In this document: piece after piece, positions 16,766-27,234 of the stretch
How positions within the stretch are numbered: the stretch's first letter is position 1
Layout: every line of letters starts with the position of its first letter
Source of the DNA: Chryseobacterium endalhagicum
GTDB lineage: Bacteria > Bacteroidota > Bacteroidia > Flavobacteriales > Weeksellaceae
Direction: 5' to 3'
Assembly: GCF_016745235.1 (NCBI RefSeq)
Contig: NZ_JAELVM010000001.1
Location: 695,856-759,855 of the forward strand
Length of the DNA: 64,000 nucleotides
Program-made: the position numbers and the translations under genes
The notes under the pieces: model-generated
What the model was told of the DNA's origin: nothing
What the model saw: the letters and a program-made list of their open reading frames with translations, nothing else
Databases searched by the model: none

Positions 16766-18694
16766 ATGTACAACTCACTTAGAAAAAAAATATTTGGAGG
16801 TGATAATGTTGTCAATCTCTCAGACGTAAGATATCTTCCCAGATGGATAATTCTTGTAATAGATATTATTATCCTGGCCATGTCTTTGTTTCTCTCTACC
16901 TATACCATTGAGAAAATTACCCAGAAAGAATTTATTTATCATGAAGATAAAAGTGTAGTTTTTGCTTTTATCATCCTGATCAATACCGTTTTTATGTACT
17001 TCTTCAAAACGTATGCCGGTATTATCAGACATTCAACGTTTATCGACCTTTTTAAGCTGCTGATCTCGTGCTTTTGCACCATGGCAGTGGTTGGATTGGT
17101 CAATCTGGTTTATTTCTGGTCTACCGGAGGTAAATTTATCTTAACGGCGTTTCTGATTTTGTATTTCATTATTTCTTTCATGGGACTGTTTCTTTTCAGG
17201 CTTTATGTGAAAGAATTTTTTCATATTGTCCGGGAATACAGAAGAAGTACACTGAAAAAAAGAATCCTGGTACTGGGTATCGATGAGCAGTCTATTGCTA
17301 TAGCCCGTGCTATCCTGGACAATCCCAGCCTTCCTTATCAGGTGGTAGGTTTTCTGACTCAGAGAACAGATTCCAAAAGAGCTTCTTTACTGGGGAAACC
17401 TATTTATGAGAAAAGAAGAATAGAGGAAGCCACTAAGGAAGACCTTATTATTGATGGTGTCATCATCGTTAAAGAAATGATGTCTAAAGACGAAATGAAT
17501 TCGTGGGTGAATTTATTTTTGGAAAAAGATCTGAATATATTCAAGGCGCCTTCCGTTCAAAAATTAAGGGACAGCGATCTGGGTGGTGCAATCAGAAATC
17601 TTCAGATTGAAGACCTTCTGAACAGGAAGCCTATTAAAATTGAAAATGAAGAGGTTAAAAGCAGACACTATAATAAAAATGTACTGGTAACAGGTGGTGC
17701 AGGCTCTATTGGGAGTGAAATTGTACGTCAGGTGGCGCAATTTAATCCTGCATTGATTGTTGTTCTGGATCAGGCAGAAACACCGCTATATGATATCGAG
17801 CTTGAAGTGAAGGAGAAATTTCCTCATATCAGGTTCAAATTTGTTTTGGCAGATGTTTCCAATATGTATAGAATAGAGCCTTTGTTTCAAACCTATAATT
17901 TTTCAATGGTGTATCATGCGGCGGCATATAAACATGTTCCGCTGGTGGAAGAAAACCCGAATGAGGCCATCCGTGTCAATGTTTTAGGATCAAAGAATAT
18001 TTCCCTGTTATCCAGCCGTTATAAAGTAAACAGATTTGTGATGATTTCCACAGATAAAGCCGTAAATCCTACGAATGTAATGGGAGCTTCTAAAAGAGCT
18101 GCCGAATTATTCGTTCAGTCTTTACAGCACGTGGAAGGAAATACAACCAAATTTATTACCACAAGGTTTGGAAATGTACTGGGATCAAACGGTTCTGTGA
18201 TTCCACACTTTAAAAGACAGATTGAAGCCGGAGGACCGGTAACCATTACCCATCCGGATATTGTAAGATACTTCATGACCATCCCGGAAGCCTGTGAACT
18301 TGTTCTTCAGGCAGGAACCATGGGGCACGGCGGGGAGATCTTTGTATTTGATATGGGAGAACCTGTGAAAATCCTTGATCTGGCCAGAAGAATGATTAAA
18401 TTATCAGGCTTTGAACCTAATATAGATATCAAAATTATTTATACAGGACTAAGACCTGGTGAAAAGCTATACGAAGAACTGTTAAGCGACAATGCCAAAA
18501 CACTTCCTACCCACAATGAAAAGATCATGATTTCGAAAGATCCAACGATGGAATTTATGGAAATTGATACTCTTATTAATCTGATTACAGATGCTTCTGT
18601 AATGGAGGACAAGGTAAACGTAGTGAAGCTTTTAAAAACAATTGTTCCGGAATTTAAGAGTAATAACTCCGTCTATGAACAATTAGATAAATAG
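16766..18694 (+). CDS. UDP-GlcNAc 4,6-dehydratase, WbpM/PglF-like
   Basis: The 642-residue inner-membrane enzyme makes UDP-4-keto-6-deoxy-GlcNAc, the precursor of FucNAc, QuiNAc and bacillosamine-type sugars. The first 150 residues have about four membrane helices, then come two Rossmann domains, the second with VTGGAGSIGSE (308-318). The catalytic triad region is STDKAVNP and NVMGASK: Met439 replaces the usual Tyr of YxxxK, as in WbpM and PglF, and K443 remains. It fits with the WbpV-like reductase at 48225 and the WbpL-like transferase at 49067 for the first sugar. Confidence 0.9.
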   Translation: MYNSLRKKIFGGDNVVNLSDVRYLPRWIILVIDIIILAMSLFLSTYTIEKITQKEFIYHEDKSVVFAFIILINTVFMYFFKTYAGIIRHSTFIDLFKLLISCFCTMAVVGLVNLVYFWSTGGKFILTAFLILYFIISFMGLFLFRLYVKEFFHIVREYRRSTLKKRILVLGIDEQSIAIARAILDNPSLPYQVVGFLTQRTDSKRASLLGKPIYEKRRIEEATKEDLIIDGVIIVKEMMSKDEMNSWVNLFLEKDLNIFKAPSVQKLRDSDLGGAIRNLQIEDLLNRKPIKIENEEVKSRHYNKNVLVTGGAGSIGSEIVRQVAQFNPALIVVLDQAETPLYDIELEVKEKFPHIRFKFVLADVSNMYRIEPLFQTYNFSMVYHAAAYKHVPLVEENPNEAIRVNVLGSKNISLLSSRYKVNRFVMISTDKAVNPTNVMGASKRAAELFVQSLQHVEGNTTKFITTRFGNVLGSNGSVIPHFKRQIEAGGPVTITHPDIVRYFMTIPEACELVLQAGTMGHGGEIFVFDMGEPVKILDLARRMIKLSGFEPNIDIKIIYTGLRPGEKLYEELLSDNAKTLPTHNEKIMISKDPTMEFMEIDTLINLITDASVMEDKVNVVKLLKTIVPEFKSNNSVYEQLDK

Positions 18695-18733
18695 ATAAAT
18701 TATAAATGTATATTTGTACAATTTTAAAATATA

Positions 18734-19552
18734 ATGAGAGGTAAAATATTGGCAATATTATCGATTTCTTTGCTTGTTTCCTGTAAAGTGAATCCCAATG
18801 CTAAGAATGATTTGAACTATATGCAGAATATAGAACAGGTGGCTATTAATGCTTCCTCAGTCAATTCAAAAAATACAATACAAACAGGTGATCAGCTAAT
18901 AATACTTATTACTGCAAAGGACATGGATGTTGTGAAACCTTTTAATCAAAATTATTCTTCATCAGAATTTATTCAGACAAATAATTTTGCAGGAGGAAAT
19001 ACACCCAATCAGGGAGCAACTACTTTAGTTGGCCCTACCTATATTGTGGATTCAAGTGGTGAGATCGATTTTCCGGTGCTGGGCAAGCTAAATACATCAG
19101 GCAAAAGCCTGGTGGAATTTAAGGATGAACTGAGAGAAAGAATGGTAAAATATGTCATTAATCCAACCGTGAATGTAAAACTTGCCAATTTCAAAATAAC
19201 CGTATTGGGTGAAGTAAACAGACAAGGTGATTATACCATATCAAACGGACAGGGTAATATTCTAAATGCTTTAGGACTTGCCGGTGACCTTACAATATAT
19301 GGGAAAAGAGACGAGGTATTAGTAATAAGAACAGAAGATGGTGTGGTTTCACATGGACGCATAAATCTACAAGATGCCAATCTGATTAATTCACCATATT
19401 ATAATCTGAAGCAGGGAGATGCAATTATAGTGGCTTCCAATAACACAAAGGATCTTACTTCAAAACAGAATCCAAATACAGGACTTTATTTAACAGCCGT
19501 ATCTATTATAGTGACAGCTTTGGCAGTGGTAGTAGGTTTATTTAAGAAATAA
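18734..19552 (+). CDS. Polysaccharide export lipoprotein, Wza-like
   Basis: The 272-residue protein carries a lipoprotein signal with Cys17 ([10 protein letters not shown]). The Poly_export domain runs from about 45 to 160 ([37 protein letters not shown]), followed by a SLBB domain with [15 protein letters not shown]-terminal hydrophobic helix (about 250-270) could be the outer-membrane segment. It forms the outer-membrane pore for the polymer with the Wzc-like kinase that follows 9 bases later. Confidence 0.88.
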   Translation: MRGKILAILSISLLVSCKVNPNAKNDLNYMQNIEQVAINASSVNSKNTIQTGDQLIILITAKDMDVVKPFNQNYSSSEFIQTNNFAGGNTPNQGATTLVGPTYIVDSSGEIDFPVLGKLNTSGKSLVEFKDELRERMVKYVINPTVNVKLANFKITVLGEVNRQGDYTISNGQGNILNALGLAGDLTIYGKRDEVLVIRTEDGVVSHGRINLQDANLINSPYYNLKQGDAIIVASNNTKDLTSKQNPNTGLYLTAVSIIVTALAVVVGLFKK

Positions 19553-19560
19553 AAAAATTA

Positions 19561-21948
19561 ATGGACATCCAACAAAACTCAAAACTTTCGGGAGGACAAA
19601 ACAATTCAAGTATCAACATCAATGAAATTATTAAGCCTTATCTAAGCAAATGGATTTGGTTTGTTATTTCTGTAATCCTTACATTAATGATTGCTTTTGT
19701 AATACTAAAATTTACAAAACCTATATTTAGTGTACAAACCAGAGTTTTGATTAAAGATTCTAAGGCGAACCAATCTACTGAAGGATTAAATGTTTTACAG
19801 GAACTATCAGGATTTGGGGGTATGAAGACCAATAGTATTGGAAATGAAATGGAGGTTCTTAAATCCAAAAGGTTGATGCGTGAAGTGGTCATTAAGCAAA
19901 ATCTTCAGACTGATATTTTTGTAAAAGGAAGAATCAGAACCCTTGAATTATATAAGGAATCATCCCCTGTTATTGTTAGAATTATAAATGAAAAGCAAAA
20001 TGGTGAACTTCCCAAAAGCCCTTTGCACTTGTCAATAAATAAAGATGTACTTACACTAAGTTCAAAAGATTTTAAACAAAATATTACCTCAGGCTTTGGA
20101 AAAACAATAAGCCTTCCTTACGCAAATATTATTATTACAAAAAATGATAAGTTCAATTCCTTTCAGACCAAAAAACTGAATGTAAATGAATTGGATATTT
20201 ATTATTCAACTTTAGAATCGAAGACCAACAGATTACAGTCAAATGTAGGGGTAAACCTTGTTAGTAAAGACGCCACTGTTATTCAGTTGTCAATGAACTA
20301 TCCACTGATTTCAAAAGCTCAGGATATTCTCAATTCTTTGGTACAGGCATATAATACAGATGCTATTCAGGACAAAAACTCTGAATCGAAAAAAACCTTG
20401 GATTTCATTGAAGACAGAGTGAAAAAACTTTCATTCGAGCTTGGGCAGGTAGAAGATCAGAAAGAAAAATTCAAAACACAGAATCAGCTTACTGATATAG
20501 GTACTGAAGCTAGAATCAGCTTAGAAAGTTCAGCAGAGGCTCATGTAAAACAGTTAGAGCTTGATGCTCAGCTTGATCTGACTAATTCATTGATCAATTA
20601 TGTTTCAAAACAAGACCGCTATCAGGTTTTACCATCAAATATCGGACTTGATAATTCTGAGGCTACCACGGGAATCATGGCATTTAATCAGTTGGTCCTT
20701 CATAGAAACAGACTTCTTGAATCTGCAACACCTGAAAACCCAACGGTGGTTGATTTAACCAAGCAGATCAATTCAATGCGTTATTCTATTACCCAAAGTC
20801 TTCAGAAAAATAAGATTGGACTTGAGCTGGCTAAAAATAAATACCTGGGCGAACAGAATAAGGTGTCAGGTAAAATCTCTAAGCTGCCTTCAATAGAAAA
20901 AATGTTTAGAGGAATTGAAAGGCAACAGCAAATTAAAGAGAACTTGTATCTGCTATTGCTTCAAAAAAGAGAAGAAGCGGCAATTTCACAATCTATTACA
21001 GCAGATAAAGCAAAAGTTATCGATAAAGCGTTTGCTTCTCCTATTCCTGTTTCACCGCAAAAGATGATTGTTTTACTGTGTGCATTCGTTATAGGTTTAG
21101 TTATTCCTTTTCTGATCATTTATTTAAGAGATTTATTGAATGATAAAATAAGAACTAAACATGACCTTGAGAAACTGGTACATGCACCTGTAATAGCAGA
21201 ATTACCGGGTCTTGAGAAAGGAGATTCAGATATTGTACAGATGAATGACATTACCCCTATGGCTGAAGCATTCAGGATTCTTATTACCAATATGAATTTC
21301 ATGCTTCCTAAAGATAAAAAGGGTAAAGTTGTGTTTGTAACATCCACGGTAAAAGGAGAAGGAAAAACCTTTACATCGGTGAATTTAGCTTTAACGGTGG
21401 CGACTCCTAAGAAGAAAGCCATTATCATTGGATCAGACATCAGAAATCCGCAGCTTCAGAGATACAATCCGGCTAGAAAAGGACTTACAGGGCTTACTGA
21501 ATTTTTATATGATGAGAATTCCAAACTGGAAGATGTGATACATGTTTCATCCTTTAATCCACATTTGGATGTTATTTATTCAGGAATGATTCCTCCCAAC
21601 CCTACCGAACTGCTTTCTAACGGTCGTTATGAAACTCTTTTAACAGAGCTTAAGGAAAGATACGATTATATTATCCTGGATACAGCTCCATTACTTCTGG
21701 TAACGGATACCTTCCTGATTGCAGAACTTGCAGACATTACAATTTATGTATCAAGATCCAGATATACAGAGAAAGCTCTTATGGAATTTGCCAATAATAA
21801 TGTTGATACAAACAAAATTAAAAATGTTGGATTCGTTCTTAATGATGTAAGTAAAGAAGATCTTGGATACAGTAATAAATATGGTTATGGATATAATAAC
21901 CACAAAGAACAGACATGGTTTGAAAAAATAAAAAATAAACTTAGTTAA
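19561..21948 (+). CDS. Wzc-like tyrosine autokinase and chain-length regulator
   Basis: The 795-residue inner-membrane protein controls polymer length and export. It has a Wzz domain with membrane helices near 32-52 and about 500-520, a long coiled coil between (about 275-450), and a C-terminal BY-kinase domain with Walker A GEGKT (599-603), Walker A' ([11 protein letters not shown]) and Walker B ([10 protein letters not shown]). The C-terminus has a Tyr cluster, [11 protein letters not shown], the likely autophosphorylation site. It overlaps the next gene by one base. Confidence 0.92.
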   Translation: MDIQQNSKLSGGQNNSSININEIIKPYLSKWIWFVISVILTLMIAFVILKFTKPIFSVQTRVLIKDSKANQSTEGLNVLQELSGFGGMKTNSIGNEMEVLKSKRLMREVVIKQNLQTDIFVKGRIRTLELYKESSPVIVRIINEKQNGELPKSPLHLSINKDVLTLSSKDFKQNITSGFGKTISLPYANIIITKNDKFNSFQTKKLNVNELDIYYSTLESKTNRLQSNVGVNLVSKDATVIQLSMNYPLISKAQDILNSLVQAYNTDAIQDKNSESKKTLDFIEDRVKKLSFELGQVEDQKEKFKTQNQLTDIGTEARISLESSAEAHVKQLELDAQLDLTNSLINYVSKQDRYQVLPSNIGLDNSEATTGIMAFNQLVLHRNRLLESATPENPTVVDLTKQINSMRYSITQSLQKNKIGLELAKNKYLGEQNKVSGKISKLPSIEKMFRGIERQQQIKENLYLLLLQKREEAAISQSITADKAKVIDKAFASPIPVSPQKMIVLLCAFVIGLVIPFLIIYLRDLLNDKIRTKHDLEKLVHAPVIAELPGLEKGDSDIVQMNDITPMAEAFRILITNMNFMLPKDKKGKVVFVTSTVKGEGKTFTSVNLALTVATPKKKAIIIGSDIRNPQLQRYNPARKGLTGLTEFLYDENSKLEDVIHVSSFNPHLDVIYSGMIPPNPTELLSNGRYETLLTELKERYDYIILDTAPLLLVTDTFLIAELADITIYVSRSRYTEKALMEFANNNVDTNKIKNVGFVLNDVSKEDLGYSNKYGYGYNNHKEQTWFEKIKNKLS

Positions 21949-23243
21949 TGATGAAAAAATATAAGATAGCTGTTATTGGTCAGGGATATGTTGGCCTGCC
22001 TCTATCTCTGGAATTTGCCCCTCACTTTCCGGTTTTAGGTTTTGATATTAATGTACAGCGTGTAAATCAGCTCAATGAAGGAGAAGATATTACGCTGGAA
22101 GCAGATCTTGAAAAGCTTAATACCGGCCTGAATCAATATAAAGAATCAAACGGAATTTTAGGATATAAAGCAACCAGCCAATTGTCTGAAATTGGTGATG
22201 CAAATATTTTTATAGTAACGGTTCCAACCCCTATTGATAAGTACAACGCTCCGGATTTGAATCCTCTTCTTTCTGCCTCCAAAATGCTTGGAGAGATCAT
22301 TAAGAAAGGTGATATTGTGATTTACGAATCAACAGTTTTTCCCGGCTGTACAGAAGAAGAATGTGTACCCGTTCTGGAAAAACATTCAGGTCTTAAATTC
22401 AATGAAGACTTTTTTGTAGGCTATTCTCCGGAAAGAATCAATCCCGGCGATAAAGTAAACACACTTACCAGCGTAAAAAAGGTAACCTCAGGATCTACTG
22501 AAGAAATTGCTGAAGAAGTAGATCAGCTATATAAAAAAATAATCACAGCAGGAACCCATAAGGCACCAAGTCTGAAAGTAGCAGAAGCTTCAAAAGCAAT
22601 TGAAAATGCGCAACGTGACGTTAACATCTCTTTTGTGAATGAACTTGCTTTGATTTTTGACCGAATCGGTATTGATACTAATGATGTACTGGAAGCTGCG
22701 GGAACCAAATACAATTTCCTGAAATATAAGCCAGGATTGGTAGGAGGACACTGTATTTCAGTTGACCCGTACTACCTTGCTCATAAAGCCGAACAGCTGG
22801 GCTATCATCCCGACGTTATCTTGTCAGGAAGGCGTGTGAATGATTCAATTGCAAAATTTGTAGCCTCTAAAGTTGTAAAACTTCTGATTGCAAAAGGCGG
22901 CGTGATCAAAGATTCAAATGCATTGATTTTAGGAGTAACCTTTAAAGAAAACTGTCCCGATGTACGAAATACAAAGGTGATAGATATTTATAAAGAGCTT
23001 AAAGACTACGGCGTAAATGTAGATATTTACGATCCGTGGGCAAGCAAAGAAGAAGTAAGACACGAGTACGGAGTTGATATTCTGGATGCACTTCAGGAAG
23101 GGAAAAAATATGATTCATTGGTTATTGCTGTTTCTCACAATGAATTCTTTGAAATGGATCTCAATATCCTGAAGAAAGAAAATGCGGTGGTTTTTGATAC
23201 CAAAGCATGTTTAGACAGAAATTTGGTAGACGCAAGATTGTAA
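21948..23243 (+). CDS. UDP-N-acetylhexosamine 6-dehydrogenase, WbpA-like
   Basis: The 431-residue enzyme oxidises C6 of a UDP-HexNAc to the uronic acid with two NAD. It has the NAD motif GQGYVGLPL (residues 10-18) and the catalytic Cys269 in GGHCISVDPYYL. The context (wbpB-, wbpD- and wbpE-like genes downstream) suggests WbpA, which acts on UDP-GlcNAc; WbpO/TviB acting on UDP-GalNAc is the alternative. It opens the route to UDP-GlcNAc3NAcA. Confidence 0.88.
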   Translation: MMKKYKIAVIGQGYVGLPLSLEFAPHFPVLGFDINVQRVNQLNEGEDITLEADLEKLNTGLNQYKESNGILGYKATSQLSEIGDANIFIVTVPTPIDKYNAPDLNPLLSASKMLGEIIKKGDIVIYESTVFPGCTEEECVPVLEKHSGLKFNEDFFVGYSPERINPGDKVNTLTSVKKVTSGSTEEIAEEVDQLYKKIITAGTHKAPSLKVAEASKAIENAQRDVNISFVNELALIFDRIGIDTNDVLEAAGTKYNFLKYKPGLVGGHCISVDPYYLAHKAEQLGYHPDVILSGRRVNDSIAKFVASKVVKLLIAKGGVIKDSNALILGVTFKENCPDVRNTKVIDIYKELKDYGVNVDIYDPWASKEEVRHEYGVDILDALQEGKKYDSLVIAVSHNEFFEMDLNILKKENAVVFDTKACLDRNLVDARL

Positions 23244-23249
23244 TCAGGT

Positions 23250-24440
23250 ATGAACTATGACATCATCATCGTAGGTGCCGGCCTTGTAGGCCTTGCTACA
23301 GCGTATCAGGCTAAACTTAAGAATCCGGGTTTCAGGATTCTTGTTTTAGAAAAAGAAAAAGATGTCGCATTGCACCAGTCCGGTCACAATAGCGGAGTGA
23401 TTCATAGTGGAATATATTACAAGCCCGGAAGCCTCAAGGCAAAAAACTGTATCGAAGGGTATAATACCGTGATCAATTTTGCCGAAAAATATGGAATCAA
23501 ATATGACCTCTGTGGTAAAATAATTGTAGCCACGTCACAGGAAGAACTTCCTTTGCTGGATAATATCTATAAAAGAGGTGTTGAAAACGGGCTTCAGAAT
23601 CTGCAGTATCTTTCAAGAGATGAATTCAGGGAAATTGAACCTCATTGTGAAGGAATCAGAGCTATTAAAGTTCCACAGACCGGAATTATAGATTATCCCG
23701 GAATTGCCAGAAAAATCAAAGAACTTTTTGAAGAACTTGGGGGAGAGGTTAAATTCAACACTGAAGTTAAAGGGATTACCAGTATAAGTTCAGAAATCAT
23801 TGTAAAAACCAATACTTCCGAATTTAAGACTAAAAAACTGGTTTCCTGCGCGGGCTTGCATTCCGATAAAATCACGAAAATGACCAACAGTGAAAATGAT
23901 GTGGTCATTATTCCTTTCAGAGGAGAATATTACAAGATAAAGGATGAAAAAAAATACCTGGTAAAACATCTTATTTACCCGGTTCCGGATCCCAGCTTTC
24001 CATTTTTGGGCGTGCACTTTACCAGAATGATAGACGGTAATATTGAAGCTGGACCCAATGCTGTTTTAGCCTTTAAAAAAGAAGGATACAGTTTTTTTGA
24101 CTTTAATTTTGAAGAAACGATGCAGACTTTGATGTGGCCGGGTTTTAGAAAAATTGTAAAAAAATATGGAAAAACAGGAATGGGAGAAATGCACCGTTCC
24201 CTTTCCAAATCTGCATTTACCAGGGCACTTCAGAAACTGATGCCTGAAATACAGGAAAACGATCTGGTTCCCGGAGGTTCCGGAGTAAGAGCTCAGGCAT
24301 GTGACAGAAACGGAGGATTGATTGATGATTTTGATATTGTGAAAAACGGAAACATTATTCACGTTAGGAATGCCCCTTCTCCAGCCGCCACTTCATGCCT
24401 TGCCATAGGAAATAAAATAAGCGGACTCATAGACAATTAA
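23250..24440 (+). CDS. lhgO: L-2-hydroxyglutarate oxidase (LhgO-like)
   Basis: The 396-residue FAD enzyme oxidises L-2-hydroxyglutarate to 2-oxoglutarate. FAD motif IIVGAGLVGLATAYQA (about 5-20), then HQSGHNSGVIHSGIYY with the GVIHSG signature, and the C-terminal PGGSGVRAQACDRNG support the assignment. It is unusual here, between the wbpA-like and wbpE-like genes, 7 bases after the former. WbpB-type dehydrogenases can reoxidise NADH with 2-oxoglutarate, which yields 2-hydroxyglutarate, so this enzyme may recycle that product. That link is inferred. Confidence 0.85.
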   Translation: MNYDIIIVGAGLVGLATAYQAKLKNPGFRILVLEKEKDVALHQSGHNSGVIHSGIYYKPGSLKAKNCIEGYNTVINFAEKYGIKYDLCGKIIVATSQEELPLLDNIYKRGVENGLQNLQYLSRDEFREIEPHCEGIRAIKVPQTGIIDYPGIARKIKELFEELGGEVKFNTEVKGITSISSEIIVKTNTSEFKTKKLVSCAGLHSDKITKMTNSENDVVIIPFRGEYYKIKDEKKYLVKHLIYPVPDPSFPFLGVHFTRMIDGNIEAGPNAVLAFKKEGYSFFDFNFEETMQTLMWPGFRKIVKKYGKTGMGEMHRSLSKSAFTRALQKLMPEIQENDLVPGGSGVRAQACDRNGGLIDDFDIVKNGNIIHVRNAPSPAATSCLAIGNKISGLIDN

Positions 24441-24479
24441 TTTCCGCCAGATATACAAAATTCAACACAAAAACTAGAT

Positions 24480-25607
24480 ATGAAAATCCAAATGGTTGAT
24501 CTTAAAGGTCAATATGAAAAAATAAAAACAGAAGTAGATGCCGGTATCCAGGATTGTCTCAATAATACCGCATTTATCAATGGTCCTGCAGTAAAAGAAT
24601 TTCAGCAGGCTTTCGAAAAATACCTGAATGTAAAGCACGTTATTCCCTGTGCTAATGGCACCGATGCATTACAGATAGCAATGATGGCTCTTGATCTGAA
24701 GCCCGGAGACGAAGTAATTTGTCCTGCATTTACATACGTGGCTACGGCTGAAGTAATAGGACTTCTTGGATTGAAACCTATTATGGTGGATGTGGATGAA
24801 AATACCTTTGATATCCAGTTAGATGGTTTGGAAAAATACCTTACATCCAAAACCAAAGCAATTGTTCCCGTTCACTTATACGGGCAGAGCGCAGATATGG
24901 AAAGAATCCTTGAGTTTGCAGAGAAACACAACCTTTTTGTAATAGAAGATAATGCTCAGGCAATAGGCTCCGATTATACTTTTTCTGATGGAACGGTAAA
25001 AAAAACCGGGACGATAGGCCATATCGGGTGTACATCATTTTTTCCTTCAAAGAATCTTGGATGCTACGGAGACGGAGGCGCCCTGATGACGAATGATGAT
25101 GAAATGGCATTAAAAATAAGAATGATTGCCAACCATGGGCAGGAAAAGAAATATTATCATAAAGTTTTAGGATGTAATTCCAGACTTGATACCATTCAGG
25201 CAGCAGTCCTGAAAGTAAAGCTTAAACATTTAGATGAGTTTTCGGCAGCCAGAAATAAAATGGCAGATTATTATGATCAGAATCTGACCGGTATTTCAAA
25301 AATTAAGGTTCCCGAAAGAGCAAAAAACTCAACCCATGTATTTCATCAGTACACGCTGAAAATAAAAAACGGGAAAAGAGACGGGCTGCAAAAATATCTA
25401 GCCGAAAAAGAGATCCCAAGCATGATATATTACCCGCTGCCTCTTTACAGGCAGGAAGCTTTTCAGCAATATGTAGAGGAAGGATTTAGTCTTCCGGTAA
25501 CTGAACAGCTATGCTCGGAAGTGATTTCTCTTCCGGTTCATACAGAATTTGACCAGGAGGTATTGGATTATATCATCTCTGAGGTTAAAAATTATTTTAA
25601 TTCATAA
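24480..25607 (+). CDS. DegT-family aminotransferase, WbpE-like
   Basis: The 375-residue PLP enzyme adds the 3-amino group to UDP-3-keto-GlcNAcA using glutamate, in the UDP-GlcNAc3NAcA route. It begins IQMVDLKGQY, has NGTDALQIA, and its PLP lysine is K191 in SFFPSKNLGCYGDGG. It sits with wbpA-, wbpD- and wbpB-like genes. It overlaps no neighbour: the acetyltransferase starts 10 bases after its stop, so the longer upstream frame of that gene is not needed. Confidence 0.88.
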   Translation: MKIQMVDLKGQYEKIKTEVDAGIQDCLNNTAFINGPAVKEFQQAFEKYLNVKHVIPCANGTDALQIAMMALDLKPGDEVICPAFTYVATAEVIGLLGLKPIMVDVDENTFDIQLDGLEKYLTSKTKAIVPVHLYGQSADMERILEFAEKHNLFVIEDNAQAIGSDYTFSDGTVKKTGTIGHIGCTSFFPSKNLGCYGDGGALMTNDDEMALKIRMIANHGQEKKYYHKVLGCNSRLDTIQAAVLKVKLKHLDEFSAARNKMADYYDQNLTGISKIKVPERAKNSTHVFHQYTLKIKNGKRDGLQKYLAEKEIPSMIYYPLPLYRQEAFQQYVEEGFSLPVTEQLCSEVISLPVHTEFDQEVLDYIISEVKNYFNS

Positions 25608-25617
25608 AAATATAGAT

Positions 25618-26190
25618 ATGTCAGATTTTTTTGCACACGAAACAGCTGTTATTGATGAAGGATGTGAGATAGGGGCCGGAAGTAAAATTTGGCACTTTTC
25701 GCATATTATGCCTGGGTGTATTTTAGGAGAAAAATGTAATATTGGTCAGAATGTGGTGATCTCTCCCAAAGTGGTTTTAGGGAAAAATGTGAAAGTTCAG
25801 AATAATGTATCCATCTACGAAGGCGTTACCTGTGATGATGATGTTTTTCTGGGCCCATCAATGGTTTTTACTAATGTAATTAATCCCAGGAGTGCGGTGA
25901 ACAGAAAGAATGAATACTTAAAAACACACGTAGGGAAAGGAGCTTCTATTGGCGCCAATGCCACCATTGTGTGTGGTCATAATATAGGGCAGTATGCATT
26001 CATAGGAGCGGGTGCTGTAGTGACAAAAGAAGTTCCGGATTATGCTCTGGTAGTAGGGAATCCGGCAAGACATATGGGATGGATGAGTGAATTCGGACAT
26101 CGTCTTAATTTTAATGATGAAGGCTTTGCCGTATGTGAAGAAAGTGGAGAAAAATACACAATAGAAAATAATAAAGTTTCGAAAATTTAA
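25618..26190 (+). CDS. UDP-GlcNAc3NA N-acetyltransferase, WbpD-like
   Basis: The 190-residue left-handed beta-helix enzyme has many hexapeptide repeats (VVISPKVVLGKNVKVQN and others) and His-containing loops. It probably acetylates the 3-amino group made by the WbpE-like enzyme. The start is 25618 (MSDFFAHETAVIDEG); an upstream in-frame ATG at 25549 lies inside the previous gene. The order wbpE, wbpD, wbpB with short gaps supports the role. Confidence 0.88.
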   Translation: MSDFFAHETAVIDEGCEIGAGSKIWHFSHIMPGCILGEKCNIGQNVVISPKVVLGKNVKVQNNVSIYEGVTCDDDVFLGPSMVFTNVINPRSAVNRKNEYLKTHVGKGASIGANATIVCGHNIGQYAFIGAGAVVTKEVPDYALVVGNPARHMGWMSEFGHRLNFNDEGFAVCEESGEKYTIENNKVSKI

Positions 26191-26202
26191 AAAAAAATAC
26201 AA

Positions 26203-27234
26203 ATGTCTGAAAAAATAAGATTTGCGGTGGTAGGCTGCGGGCATATCGGAAAAAGACATGCCGAAATGATTTCCAGAAATCCGGAATGTGAACTGGTTGC
26301 TCTGATTGACGTAAAAGATAAATCCTTACTGGGAATAGAAAGCTATGAGGTTCCTTTTTTTACCTCTGTGGATGAATTTCTAAAGTCAGGTATTGAGGCC
26401 GATATCGTCAATATTGCTTCACCAAACGGCTTCCATTTTGAGCAGGCTCATGAGCTGGTGGCTGCTGGAAAACACGTGGTGGTGGAGAAACCAATGACCC
26501 TTAATAAACACGATGCAGAAAAACTTATTTTTCAGGCACTTCACAAGCATAAACAGGTATTTGCTGTCATGCAGAACCGTTATTCACCACCTTCGGCCTG
26601 GATCAAAGAGATGGTAGAAAGCGGAAAACTCGGAAAAATATATATGGTTCAGCTGAATTGCTACTGGAACCGTGACGACAGATATTACAAGCCGGAATCA
26701 TGGCATGGGAAAAAAGATCTGGATGGGGGAACGCTGTTTACCCAGTTTTCTCACTTTATAGATATTATGTATTGGCTTTTCGGCGATATTACCAATATTC
26801 AGGCGAAATTTGCAGATTTTAACCATAAAGATCTTACAGATTTTGAAGATTCAGGTTTCATCAGCTTTGATTTTGTCAATGGCGGAATGGGATCCTTAAA
26901 TTATTCTACTTCAGTCTGGAATCAGAACTTAGAAAGTTCTATGACGATCATTGCAGAAAACGGTGCCGTGAAAATCGGAGGCCAGTATATGGATAAGGTA
27001 GAGGTATGTAATGTAAAAGATTATGAGATGCCGGAGCTGGCACCTACCAACCCTGGAAATGACTATGGAGCCTATAAAGGATCTGCAGCGAACCATCATT
27101 ATATCATAGAAAACGTAGTTGATGTATTGAAAGGGAGAAACACAATTACCACCAATGCTCTTGAAGGCCTAAAAGTGGTGGATATTATTGAAAGAATTTA
27201 TGCACTGAAAAAAAACGGAAATTATGAGCTTTAA
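26203..27234 (+). CDS. NAD-dependent 3-dehydrogenase, WbpB/WlbA-like
   Basis: The 343-residue Gfo/Idh/MocA enzyme has VVGCGHIGKRHAEM (about 8-21) for NAD and VVEKPMTL (about 96-103) with the conserved Lys of the EKP motif. It oxidises C3 of UDP-GlcNAcA before amination by the WbpE-like enzyme. WbpB/WlbA enzymes often use 2-oxoglutarate to regenerate NAD. It overlaps the next gene by 11 bases, which points to coupled translation. Confidence 0.88.
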   Translation: MSEKIRFAVVGCGHIGKRHAEMISRNPECELVALIDVKDKSLLGIESYEVPFFTSVDEFLKSGIEADIVNIASPNGFHFEQAHELVAAGKHVVVEKPMTLNKHDAEKLIFQALHKHKQVFAVMQNRYSPPSAWIKEMVESGKLGKIYMVQLNCYWNRDDRYYKPESWHGKKDLDGGTLFTQFSHFIDIMYWLFGDITNIQAKFADFNHKDLTDFEDSGFISFDFVNGGMGSLNYSTSVWNQNLESSMTIIAENGAVKIGGQYMDKVEVCNVKDYEMPELAPTNPGNDYGAYKGSAANHHYIIENVVDVLKGRNTITTNALEGLKVVDIIERIYALKKNGNYEL

